Shown piece by piece: positions 14,490-26,154 of a stretch of DNA of 64,000 bases. The position numbers were made by a program, and so were the translations under genes. The DNA is from Scatophagus argus (lineage: Eukaryota > Chordata > Actinopteri > Scatophagidae): assembly GCF_020382885.2 (NCBI RefSeq), contig NC_058502.1:5186001-5250000 (forward strand). Direction: 5' to 3'. Each line of letters starts with the position of its first letter. Positions within the stretch are counted from its first letter, which is position 1. Below the pieces are notes generated by a model, which was not told the DNA's origin, did no database searches, and saw only the letters and a list, made by a program, of their open reading frames with translations.

Positions 14490-14985
14490 GGACTGTGCTG
14501 GGACACCTGACCGTTACACCAACAGGGACTTTAATGACATTGTATTCTAAATACACAGACAGCTTTGCAGTTATAACAGCTGAAAACTGTTCTGTGAAGG
14601 CTTTCCACAACGTGTTTCTGTGGGAATTTGTGCCCATTCATGCAGTAGAGCATTTGTGAGGTCACACACTGATGTTGGACCTAAAGGCCTGGCTCACAAT
14701 CTCCATTCCAGTTCATCCCAAAGGTGTTGGATGGGGTTGAGGTCAGGGCTCTGTGTGGGTCAGTCAAGTTCTTCCACACCAAACTCATCCAACCATGTCT
14801 TTATGGAGCTTTGCTTTGTGCACTGGGGCACAGTCATGCTGGAATAGAAAAGGGCCTTCAACAAACTGTTGCCACAAAGTTGGAAGCATAGCATTGTCCA
14901 ACATGTGTTGGTATGCTCAAGCTTTAAGATTTCCCTTCACTGGAAATAGGGGGCTGAGCCCAACTACTAACATCTCCAATCACAC
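14490..14985 (-). mobile_element. Relic of a Tc1/mariner DNA transposon
   Basis: Read on the minus strand, the block contains decayed Tc1-type transposase: QHDCAPVHKAK, then in another frame WLDEFGVEEL, stop, PTQSPDLNPIQHLWDELEW. The PDLNPI-E/Q-HLWDEL block is the hallmark segment before the last catalytic acidic residue of fish Tc1 elements. At least one frameshift and several stops break it, and the N-terminal half is missing, so it is a dead fragment. It lies just downstream of mrps5. Edges are approximate. Confidence 0.87.
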
Positions 14986-15127
14986 CTGAATTCAGTAATG
15001 AAGAGGTGTTCCCAATGCTTCTGTCTGTGAACACGCATGTCTTGCCGTGGTTGTTCGCATGCCACAGTGGTAGCGCTTTGCTTTACCTGCAGAGGTGATA
15101 TTAATAATGTCCAAGAAGGTACACAAA

Positions 15128-15221
15128 TGCTCCAGGTGAGGCTCGAACTCACAACCTCGGCATTGCTCCACGGTGTACTGCCGTATAAGTACCGCGCGCT
15201 AACCGATTGCGCCACTGGAGC
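15128..15221 (-). tRNA. tRNA-Ile (anticodon UAU) with a 20-nt intron
   Basis: Read on the minus strand from 15221: acceptor strand GCTCCAG, D-arm GCGC-AATCGGTTA-GCGC, anticodon stem CGGTA/TGCCG with loop CTTATA+A (anticodon TAT at 15187-15185), T-arm GTGAG-TTCGAGC-CTCAC, 3' acceptor CTGGAGC with discriminator A. The anticodon loop is interrupted one base after the anticodon by an intron (15164-15183), as is typical for vertebrate tRNA-Ile-UAU genes. Mature length is 74 nt before CCA addition. A-box (TGGCGCAATCGG) and B-box (AGTTCGAGCCT) internal promoters are intact. It reads AUA codons. There is no run of four or more T immediately downstream. It was named from the cloverleaf and remembered vertebrate sequence. 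Confidence 0.93.
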
Positions 15222-15799
15222 TCGTTTAAAGCGTACCTACGTCACTCTTATGAGTACCTGTCGTGGGTGAGTTGACGATTTTGTTATGTTTTCTGTGTAT
15301 GAGGGGGGAAAAAACAAGCGGGAGGACAAGTGAAGGTAAGAATGTTTCCTACATTATGTTTTCATTAGCAGCTGCAGTCACTTAGTGTTTCCCTTTTCAC
15401 AAAATAAGTCTCAACCTTCTGCTGTAAACTGTCTCCAACTGCTCTTCCATCACTGATGCCTTACTTAGTCTTCTTGTTTCCCAAAATGTAGCTCTGCTTC
15501 TGAACACAGCTTTTGTAATAGTTCCAGGTCTCTGATCCTACTTGTTTACCTGTTACATGTGTGACTAACAGAGACAGTGTATGTAGCAGGTGTTCTTGCA
15601 GCAGTACCTCAAGCAATTTTTACAAGTGAACAAAAACTCCATATTTGAATGGCTAGGAAATCTACAAATAAATCAGAGTGAATTTGATCAAGCAAATGAA
15701 ACAAGGACTCGGTCACGTTTACGTCTAAATCTTGTTTTATTTTTGAGAATACAAAAATGGCAAAACTATACAAATGTAAGCCAGAGGTCTTTTGACTAA

Positions 15800-15995
15800 A
15801 AAATACACTTCATCACCTTTTATGTTCTTAAGAGTTAAGTCTTTTACCGCTTGCAAAAGACGTCTGTCAGTCAGACTGTTGGCAGAACAAAGCTGTTTCC
15901 CCTTGTTTCCAGTCTTTGTGCTGAAATAAACTAAACGGGTGGTAGTTTCATATGTAAGGGACAGACATGAGAGAGGTGACAATCTTCTCATCTAC
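15800..15995 (-). mobile_element. Decayed copy of a teleost MITE-like repeat
   Basis: The segment around 15890-15990 (GTTTCCAGTCTTTGTGCT, CATGAGAG, CTTCTCATCT) is the reverse complement of the common fish repeat whose most complete copy here is at 47859-48215. Edges are uncertain. Confidence 0.6.
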
Positions 15996-16356
15996 TGCAT
16001 GTAAGAAAATAAACTACAGTAAACTTAGCCCTAAACTCAGAATGTTGAACTAATCCTTTTAATTCATAACGGTGCAAACAACTTATTTTATTTCATGTTC
16101 TCCATCCACATGAACCTCCATTCCTCTTTCTGCTTTAATATCATTGTTTCTCTATCAGTGCTTTTCCCTTTGTCTTGTTAAAGATGAATTATACTGATAT
16201 TATGTGATATTATGTATTTTTAATGGCATCTTGGCCTAAAAGTATGAAACTTTTTCTTATATAATACATGACCAGTGACTAAAAATGATGTGATTAAAAA
16301 AAAAACCAAAATGGCAGTTTTCATAAGAACATGATAATTCTAGTGTACGACTCTCT

Positions 16357-16362
16357 TTTATT
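16357..16362 (-). promoter_or_regulatory. Candidate poly(A) signal of the first MAL-family gene
   Basis: AATAAA on the minus strand, about 220 nt past the stop codon at 16584. Other downstream candidates exist. Confidence 0.4.
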
Positions 16363-16583
16363 TGTCATGCTTTAATTTTATGCTGCCTCTTCATAAATCC
16401 TCACCCACCCAACCTTCATTTGACATTGTTAAAAGTCTCAGAAATATGGCTTAAAAACTTGATTGTGAATCTAACCAGACTGATGTCTCTTGTGAATGAT
16501 TCCTCTGTACAGAAACACACACGCACGGCGGCCATCTGAAAGTTGTAGTACAGGATGCACAGTACTTCACATGGCGTCGCTCT

Positions 16584-19500
16584 TCAGAAGTTTTTCCACC
16601 GGATGGACGAGAGGATGGTGTGGATGAAGTAGAGGAGTGTGGCCAGGTAGGCAAACACCTGAGAAACACACACACACACCTCCCAGGAGTTATTTTTACG
16701 ATATATTTGATGATTCATTCTTATTTTTGCCTAATCCAGTTTTAATTGAATTTCACACAAAGCCTAATTGCTTTTTTTTTTGCTAATAAACACCACTCAG
16801 ATGTCTGTATGGGAGGGGATATGAAGCAAGTGGCCAGTTAGCTTAGCTTAGCATGAAGGCTAAAGCCAAAGCTGTTGGTAGGTTTGTTTTCTGATTTTGC
16901 TAGCTAGCTAGCTTAAATCTTTTCATGTTGTTTAAACAAACAAAATGACATGTTGAGTGATGAGCTCAAGAGGTGCTGGCTGAGTGGATTTTGTTACCTT
17001 TCAACAAAAGCCATGCTAACTGTTTACCTCTGTTTGCAGGGTTTGAGCTAAGTTAAACCAAAGAGCTGCTAGAAATGCATTAGCTTCATATTCAGGCCTC
17101 CACACAGCCATCAGTGTGGTATCGATCTTCTCAGCTCACATATTTACCAAAATGTTGAACTCTTAACCCGCAGCAGCTGCTGAGGGCTGCTGGGTAAACT
17201 TGTTTTTGCCACATCAGCAGTTGTTCAAAGGAAAAAAAGGCTCTAGAATTGTAAAGCGCATCATCCTGTGGGTCCTATTGTTTGTTATGTTGGTGCTTTT
17301 TCAGTAAATACTGTACAACCAGCAGTTTATTCTCACCACAGCAGCGATGTCAATCTGGTAGATTTTGAACGCGGTCGTATCTGTTTTCTTCAAGAAGGTG
17401 ATGTAAGCCAAATCCACCCCTGCACTGAGGTAGAAGAAGGCAGCCAGGCCGTGGTAAGCAAAGTCCTGGATACAAAGATAGAATAAATAACATTAGAACA
17501 TGGCCGCAGCTCTCTTCTTCTCAGTTTTATCTCATGTTTCATTCATTCCTTCAATTCGTTCTCTCATTCTGAGCTGTTTCTCTCTTTCTTCTCGAGTCTT
17601 ACAGCAGCAGCCCAGCCAGAGCTGTTCTTATGGCCTCCCGCAGCAAAGATGATCATCCAGAGAAAGGTCATGACGAAGCAGAAGATCGAGACAAACATCA
17701 CCCAGCCCAGAGGGTTCGGCGGGTTCACGTGAGTCGACGCCACTAGGATCCACACCAAACCACCAAACACCTGCAAGGAATGGGTGAACATTATACTGAC
17801 AATAATGGGACATTCAAGTGTTTTAGCACTGTAATACTGAAGTGCATGAATGTCTGAGCCAAAATTTAATGTAATCCATCCGATAGTTGGCGAGACATTT
17901 TATTCAACATCACAAATATCACCATTATTATGGTGCTTGATGAAAAGTCAGGGAAACCAAAATCAATAGGATTCATCCGCTTTGAACCATGAACCACACT
18001 GCAAGACAAAATCTCACACTCACAAAGATATTTTTCTCTGTCGACTCCCACCCGTCTGGCACAACAAATATACTAACAACAACCACAGTTTGGAAGTATT
18101 GGCTCACACATATCTGACTCGTCAGAAATTATTTACTAGTTAATGCTTTTTTCTTTGTAACCTCCATTTGAGTCTGTTTCCTCCCATATTTCTCCATCTT
18201 TACAGTAATCTCTCCTTTTTGTTGTGTTTGTTATTTGTTATGGAGTAACTCCCTGAAGATATGAAATCATACCACCAGCAGAAATGTGTTTGTATACTCT
18301 TGATTTCTGCTCTTTAGGTGGGCTGCCCCCCCCAAATGACCTATGACTTACATGCATATTTTCTCTCAGTCTAATTGGGCTTAGCTTTGATCCGCTTTAT
18401 GATTTGTCTGTTACCACCACAGCGCTATGACAGTGTAGAAGTAGGTGGAGGAAATAATGAAAGTTTCCTGTCATGATAACAGGTGGAAAGACTGATCTAA
18501 GTGTCGTCTCTTTTCGCTGTTTAGGCATCTTTAACTGCCATTATTTTGACTTGGACAGTGTCTGGAAGGTCAGCTGTGTTATTGATTAAACATCACCTGG
18601 ATTCACAGACATTTATACAGCTACACATGGACCAAATGCTTTTGGGGGCAAGAAAATCCCCGTATGTCTTAACATTCAGTTTTTTGGTGTAGTTCTGTTT
18701 AATTCAAGAGCTCAAATTTATCAACAACGGCAAACTAGAGTTACAAAGAAAAGGCAGTGGTGCATTAAAGAAAAAATCTAAATTAGATGAAAACCACAAA
18801 ATAAAATACAAGTTACATAAAAACGTTGTCAAAATAACAAATCAGCAGAATCAGCGGCGACATCTCTCTTAGTGTTGACTAAACAAACGGTTCTCTTCAC
18901 TTTCTATAGGTCTCTGAGCACAGGGTGGGTGATGTTTAATTTGCCAGGTTACTTTAGATAGAGTGTTAACCACATCCATTGTGTCATACCCAACCCAGCT
19001 GACGCTATGAGCGTCTAAAAGTGAACACACACAATAATTTGCAACCTATGAAAAGGCTTTGTGTCAATTCAACCGCACAGAATCAACTGCTGTGAACATA
19101 ATTATTACTGATCCTTACTGGACCCCACTCAGTTTGCCTGATGCTTATTAAAAAGATTTACTGTATGCATTTTGTCTCTAGAAAAACATGGTTAAACTCT
19201 TTTCTTTTTTCCAAGTGCAATACACAGCAATATTAAGGACCCACAAGTGTAATATTAAAATGACCAGAATACACAGTAAACACCGACTCACTGATAACTG
19301 GTCCTCTTTTCAATGCACAGTTTTAAATGATTGGAAATTCAAGACACTGACTAATGTTCTGGTACACTGAGGTGCTGAGGGGAGTTCCAGAAAGCATGTC
19401 TTTTTGATCCACCTCACTACATCAGTTCTGTTAGCTGTGGAAAAACTCTTCATTTAATTGTGATGGGCTGGCATGATAAAGAAAGAGGCATTTGAACATT

Positions 19501-20829
19501 GAATATTTATTTTAAATAAAGAAGGGCGTGACATTTCAGTCTTGCAGCCTTAATATGTTGTACATCACTAAATAGATCACAAGCAGCAGCGTACACAGCG
19601 CAGCACCCATGTCTAGACATGTCAGCCTGTCTAGTCAAAAAAATAATGCTTATTGGAATCTAAAACTGTTATAGATATATAAGCTGGTATTTCCCTTTCA
19701 TCCTCATGTAAGATAAGAGTACAGGAAGATACTGCAAACCCGACATATTCGACATCAAATCAATAAAGTCTCTGCGTTACGAGGTATTCACTGTCTTAAT
19801 TTTCTTAAAACAAAATTCTGTCATTAAATTTAAGTTTTAAATCTGGGAAATTTTCACAGAACACAATTGTGAGCCAATGCTTCCAATACTTCTGTCAACT
19901 CCAGACGGGTGGGAGTTGACAGAGAAAAATATTTTCAAAGAACTAACTTTAATTATTTTATTTATTTATTTATTTAGTTATTTATTTATTTATTTATTTA
20001 TTCATTGCATCCCTGTAGTATTTAGATTGCATGCAGACTTGTCACTTGTTTTTACACAACTCAAATTTGAAACATTTGCTACGGTGCTACAGATGAAGCA
20101 GAGCATTAGTGCATCCAACTGTTCTCTTGACAAACAACAGCTAAAATAAACCACCTAAAATACATTTGCTTCTCAGACATATAAACTGAAACACCTTCCT
20201 CTGGGCAGTTATTGTCCAGTCCATTTTTCCAGCAGTTATACGAGCTGTTTCTGTCTTTTGTCGTCATTCGGGGACAGGAAGAATTGGCCGCATTCTTCCT
20301 TAGATTAGTAGCACAGGTACAATATGGGTGAAATGTGAGATGTGAAGGGACACAGATGCTCCTCCCTAAAGGGGAATATATTTCATCCTCTTCCCGTTTC
20401 ACAAAAATGCACATTTTTGTTCCAAAAAATTTTCAAACTCAAGCTTCAGACGTATGATGTGTTTATAATGTAAAAAGTGTTAATGTTTTGTCTACTAGCT
20501 GCCCTTTATCTCTTAAAATGACTACAATTAATGTTATCTTCCGTATGTATTGTTTTCTAAGAGAGTGGCTCACACTGTTAACATTTGTTATTTAAATGAA
20601 TTTAAAATCAAGTCAGATTAATCAAAATCAGGAAAACCAACTGCTCCCTTTCAAAGATTGACCCAAAATGGAAAGAATCTCTTCATGACTGACTTCAAGG
20701 TCAGCTCTGCTCTGTCCTCTGTTACTGTCCACTCACCAGTTCAGGCAGGTAAAATATATCCGGGGCCGTGGTGCATATCCCCAGTCCGCTGGGCAGGCTC
20801 CCCATAGCCTGAGCAGTAGTTGCAGCCAT
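16584..20829 (-). CDS. MAL-family four-helix MARVEL proteolipid, tandem copy 1
   Basis: Four exons on the minus strand: 20737-20829, 17603-17770, 17337-17465, 16584-16658, all phase 0, giving 154 residues (human MAL has 153). MAL proteins are raft-resident tetraspan proteolipids acting in apical and myelin membrane trafficking. Visible parts are an N-terminal LPSGLGICTTAPDIFYLPEL, first helix VFGGLVWILVAS, second helix LGWVMFVSIFCFVMTFLWMI, third helix from AYHGLAAFFYLSAGVDLAYI, fourth helix VVFAYLATLLYFIHTIL, and an RWKNF C terminus like the RWKSS of MAL. The start is the ATG that gives a family-length N terminus. By position next to mrps5 it should be mal, but LPEL and YHG resemble MALL, so no symbol is given. 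It is tandem with the MAL gene starting at 30953 and shares its intron positions. Confidence 0.95.
16797..17095. mobile_element. Rearranged copy of the teleost MITE-like repeat
   Basis: Within intron 3 of the first MAL gene. A sense piece (GATATGAAGC, then TTAGCTTAGCTTAGCAT near 16835) is followed by an antisense piece (GAGCTCAAGAGGTGCTGGC near 16962, then TGAGCTAAG near 17045). It looks like two fragments of one family joined in inverted orientation. Confidence 0.55.
18024..18107 (+). repeat. Left arm of a dispersed inverted repeat in MAL copy 1 intron 1
   Basis: A segment of about 84 bp whose reverse complement recurs at 19868-19940. The core CTGTCGACTCCCACCCGTCT differs from the other arm by one base, and both arms also share GGCTCACA at the far end. 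Confidence 0.8.
19868..19940 (-). repeat. Right arm of the dispersed inverted repeat
   Basis: Reverse complement of 18024-18107, separated by 1.76 kb. Its inner part has an extra short palindromic segment (CTGTCAACTCC / GGAGTTGACAG) around the CAGACGGGT core. A (TTTA)n run follows at about 19961-20001. Confidence 0.8.
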
Positions 20830-23189
20830 CTCTGCCTGTTCCTTCACCCTTTACCAAGTCCACAGCGAGCGACCTGCCCTCTCCTCTGAAATAACAGGGC
20901 GGCAGCAGGTGTTTCTGACTCTTAAAGGCAAGCCAAGTTCGCGGACAAACCCGTTCTGCTATTGTGGGTGAGAGATCCCGTCCCACAACAGCTCCTTGCA
21001 CCACCCTTTGTCTTACAACACCCAAGGCTGTGCCTGGCGTTTAATGTGTGCTAGTGACCTGTGAAGGGATTTTGAAACAACCACAGGAGGAATTTCATGC
21101 CCTGTGGCTGTGGTTAAACCCATGCAGGTGAAATGTCTGCATTGTTGCTGCTGAGTAAAGAAAGAGCTCACAGAGTTTTAGATTGTTCCGACTTTATGAT
21201 CCTTAGCTGAGTGCCTGCGGTGTGTGTTCCTACTGAAAACAGGAGTTTAATTTTGAAATATAGCTGACTGTGATTAACTTTATTGACACAAACAACATTT
21301 CTGCCACTTCAACCTCACAGACAGTATTGCAGATCCACACAGCTTGACTTTGAAGCTGCACTAATTAGTATTTTCATGTTAACGACAGATCAAATGACGG
21401 GGGTCACTAATGGTCTCAAACTCTCCCCCATCAGCTTTTGGAGTGTTTTAACATTTTTCAGCTGGTTGTTTTATGTTTTACAGCACAACTACACCACTCT
21501 CATCAACACATTTTCAACCACAAAATGTCTAAAGAAACTTTGATGGACCCACCAAGCAGGATACATGCAAAGTTACTGACCAGCTGGTCAACATAGTGGA
21601 GAAGAAAGAGCCAGATAAGTCTCTTTGGTAGGGAGCAAACCGGAACTAAAAAACAAGGAGGAGCAGGATGGATAGATTTCAAATTAATGCTAATGTTTTG
21701 TAAATGAGCAACTGTAAACAAGTAACTGTTTGCTAATGTGTTAAAACATATCAAAATCATTAAGTGATGATAGATCAATGTTGCACTTACAGTTCGCTCT
21801 GCTGCAGGTGGACAAAAAAATAATAAAGATCAATAGATGCTGCTTTAAATTCCAGTTGGAGATGATTTTCCAAACATGACTAATCAGGCTAATTTTCACA
21901 TTTTGTATTGTGATGCACTGACATCACGCAAGTTAAAATTATAGAATTATAAGAAAAAGGAAAAAAAGAAATGAAAAAGATGTTTTCAAACACAACAAAC
22001 ATGCACACTAACATTTGGATTCAGGGATATTTAAAGTACTTTTATTGGGTAATTGTGAAGCCACAATATCACTTTAATTTGTCTCATAAATGCTTCATTC
22101 TTGATTGGAAACCTGATAAATTAAGGCAGACTGTCCCGGTGACTCTACTTACCTGTTGCATGTTCCAGTCAGGTGTTTTCTAAACATTCCCCGTCTTTTG
22201 GTGAATCAAATATACTGTCTTTGTACTTTTTAAGCGAATATCAAAAAGTGTTAACAATTTATTAATGTGTAAGTATGTGTAGGAGAACATGGCTATAATA
22301 TATATTTTAAAAGTCAGACTTGTATGTAAGGTTTTTTTTGTCCTTGGAGATGATTTGCACTGTAATATAAATACAATATGATATAAAATCCCATCACATT
22401 TTGTGTAAAATAAAAAGCAAAGTCTGAGCAAACAGAAAACCCACAACATTTGAATGTCCAGTTTATTTATTTCATATCACAGATTCCAAAAACACCTGTA
22501 AAGTGAAATTATCTAAATATTTACATCTCATTCTCTTTTTAAAGTTTATCATAAAAATGCAAAAAGTAACTCATGTCCTACCATACATCAAGAAGCTGAG
22601 CCTGTCACAAAACAGTAAAACCACTGTGTTAAAACTGAATAAAAAGACTGTTGTTGTGTGAAGAGGAACAGTTATATTTACACATTTATCTGTTGTTCCT
22701 AGTGAACATAGTAAATGTCTCTTTTTCCCCCCTCTAGTCCAGATTTTTTATTTATTTTTTTGTTGTTGTTGTTGTTGTTGTTGTACAAGCCTTCCTGAGA
22801 TTAATTAACAATTAAATATTCTATGCTGCTCCGAGCTCCACTGCTGAACATGCTGTTTACTTTTTAGTAAAATCTTTACTAAATGTTTAGTTCTGGCTGG
22901 AACAAAACTACTGGCGCATTACTGATGCTTAATTAAGATTGTGAAACATCCTTTGAGAAATACACTGAGTTTTGGGGGGGATCACTGATCATTTTACCTG
23001 CACAGTAAAGTCTTTAAACGGTCTCGAGTGTGCTCTCTAGTTTAACAGCAAAGAGGTAATTTTATCATTTTATTTTGCTCCCCGTCAGATGCTAAAGTTG
23101 GGAACAAGCTGAAACTGGCTTTTAGATGCTGTCAAGTTGCACTGCCCTTTAATGTGCAGTTAGACAGCTGGTTCAACCAAATTTCTAAA
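20830..23189. other. Interval between the two MAL-family genes
   Basis: No exon is supported. The first 200 bases on the minus strand are the probable promoter and 5' leader of MAL copy 1. (GTT)n lies at about 22761-22783, and a TTTATT at 22463-22468 (AATAAA on the minus strand) could end the second MAL transcript. The rest is A/T-rich without recognised repeats. Confidence 0.6.
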
Positions 23190-23322
23190 AAACATCCATC
23201 CATCCATCCATTTTCTATACCGCTTATCCATCAGGGTCGCAGGCGAGCTGGAGCCTATCCCAGCTGACTATGGGCGAGAGGCGGGGTTCACCCTGGACTG
23301 GTCGCCAGTCAGTCGCAGTTAT
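23190..23322 (-). mobile_element. 3' fragment of a teleost LINE (CATCCATCCATTTTCT type)
   Basis: Begins with (CATC)n then CATTTTCTATACCGCTTATCC and continues with GGAGCCTATCCCAGCTGACT and CACCCTGGACTGGTCGCCAG. This is the reverse complement of a very common fish retrotransposon 3' end that finishes GGATAAGCGG...AAAATGGATGGATG. It lies in the presumed 3' UTR of the second MAL gene. The family name was not resolved. Confidence 0.75.
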
Positions 23323-23856
23323 TTCTTACTTTTCCACTGTGGTTTAGAGAGATAGCTGCCCCCCCAGACAAATACTACAGAAGTGAATTCAATTTTTTGG
23401 TGCTCTTTGATTGATACTACTTTCTATGTCATAATTTGTCCCAGTGAAAACAACTTCAGCATCTTCTATTGGTAAGCGAGAAAATGAGTGCTCCTAATAT
23501 TTAATTAGATCCATGGTTTAATTAGTTATCTACACCCATCTATTTCTGACAAACACATTTTAACCTCATTCATGTTCTTTGCATCTATTCTGTCCAAACT
23601 GTTGCCTTTCTGATTAAGAAGGAGTAAACTGGGGGGTAAAAATGTACAGGCCTTCCTGTTTTCCACTCATTCGTGTTGTTGAAGTTTGGCACTTTGGTTA
23701 AAAGAAAGTTACTCTTCCTGACGTGAAAATAAAAAGAACAAAAAGAAAAACAAAAGGTCGTCCTGCATTCAGTTCAGTGACAGGTCATCTGGTTTTTTTG
23801 GTTTCCTCTCTTTTTGGTGTTCTTGTTCTTGGTTTGTGGTTTGATTTGATGTTTTA

Positions 23857-24872
23857 TTAGGACCTCTTCCATCGGATGGCAGAGAAAATGGTGTGCAGGA
23901 AGTAGAGAAGAGTGGCCACATAGGACATCACCTGAAAACACACACACACACACACACAGACGGATGAATCATTGTCACCTTGAGGCCCAAAGACGAATGT
24001 GTCACAAAAGTGATTTAAGACAAATAGCGATTGAGTTTGATTTGAATATCCACCTAAAACTAGAGGTGCAGGATGAGATTTTGAATGTATCACTTGCCTT
24101 CAGCCATCTTAGTCATTACAAATTGATGCTGTTCACACCCTTTATTTTACATTATAACTGAGATCTTACATTTTTCAAAGTTGCCAACTATGTCAGACTG
24201 AAAGGTTTAGAAGTATGTATAATATTTGGTACTATGATATACACGATACTGAGAACTACTTAATTAACTTCTGAACTCACCTTGTACAGAAAATATTACT
24301 TTAAATGGCTTCAGTTTAAGTTTAAATTAACATTCTGTTTACATGTTATTTAATTGTCTTGAACCACACTGTATCTGAATGTTATAAGTGCAAAAGTATT
24401 GGCATCATAATATACTTAAAGTACCAAAAGTAAAAGTTCTCATCATGCAGAATGTCATATTTCAAAATAATGTATACGACATTATTTCATTAGAATTATT
24501 GATGCCTTCATGTGTTAATAACTTAACTTAATGCTGATAAAGGTGGCTTAAATACTTCATCTTCATGTGTAGCTTGTGAATTTCCCCTCAGGGATCAGTA
24601 AAATTTTATATTGATCGACAATAGTACATCATAATTTATTTGTTGATTTGTATAATCAAAATAAACCTGCAGCGTAACTGTGAAGTTGTCCTGTAAAAAG
24701 TACAATATTTGCCTCTGGATTGTAGTGGAGTGAAAGAACAAATTAGCAGAAAATGGAAATTCTCAAGTAAAGTACAAGCACTTCTAAATTGTACTGAAGT
24801 ACAGTACTCGGGTAATTTCACTTAGTTGCTTTCTGCCACTCGTAGTACTCGTAGTATGTAGATGTAGTGATC

Positions 24873-24920
<48 letters not shown>

Positions 24921-26121
24921 ACGTACCACTGCAGCGATGTCCAGTCGGTAAATTTTGAGACTTTCATCGCTGAGAAGTGTGGTAAGGAAGTTATTGGTCA
25001 CAAGCGTCACACCCCACCCTTTCAGAATGGTGATGTACGCCAGATCCACCGATGCACTGAGGTAGAAAACCACTGACACAAAATGATAAGCCACGTCCTG
25101 CAGGGGGATGGAGGAAGGAAAGAGGAAAAGGAATGAGAGGAAGGTGGAGGACAAGTTGAGAGGTCAGAGAAATAGAGTGAGGAAGAAAGATAGTGATTAT
25201 AAAAAAGGAAGGAAAGAAAGCGGTGACAGCGATAGAGGAAGGAGGAAATTGGTAAAAGACACGTAAGAGACAAGCAAGAGATGGATGAAAACAGAAGGTA
25301 GCAGAGGAAGAAAGGGTTAGGTAAGAAAAACAGGGAACGGACAGGAAGGTGGAGGTCAAAAGTAGAAAAAGATTTAATTAAAAACAAAATGGAGGCAGAA
25401 AATACAAGCATGTGGAAGAGGTGAAAGAAGAGAAAAGGGGAGAGCAGGAGGGATAAAATATGAAACAGGAAGTGGGGAACAGACAGAAAACAGAACTGTC
25501 AATCAACTGTTTGCTAAGCCCCGCCCACCTTACTGTTACAACACCTGTCGAGCTTTCCATTTTAGCTCTGTGCTGTTTAAAATTATAACACTGGCAGATT
25601 TACCAGGCGAAATTCTTAACCCACACACTCTCATACCTGTGCATTAAACACGAGACTACAGTCAGCTGACAGTTAACTTGGTTTAGCACAAGGACTAAGA
25701 ACAGCAAGAATCCAGCCGCTATAACATCTGCCTTCCTGCACCTTTAAAGCATCACATTTATTGCTCTTGCACAGTCTGTTCCCAGTCTTTGTGCTAAGCT
25801 AAACTATGGACAGATATGAGGGTGTGATCATCCCACCTAAGTCTCCTCTCTTGGGGTTGGGATATATCTATACAAGATTAACCATTTATCATTATTATTG
25901 TTTGGAAGCGATTGGCGCGTCTCACCAAGGTTGGCCAGATGCTGCTCTGATTGGCTCCACAGAGGAAGATGAAGAACCAGAGTGTCGTCAGTACGAAGCA
26001 GAAGACGGACACGAACATCACCCAGCCCAGAGGGTTGTCCGGATAGACACGAGTCGACGCCACCAGGATCCACACCAAACCTCCAAAGACCTGTGGGGTC
26101 ACGTGGGGGAGGGACAGGAGG

Positions 26122-26154
<33 letters not shown>

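Noticed and set aside
20741-21025. 94-codon frame overlapping the start of MAL copy 1
   Set aside because: Lies in the promoter and leader region in a different frame from exon 1, with no family similarity; at most an upstream ORF.
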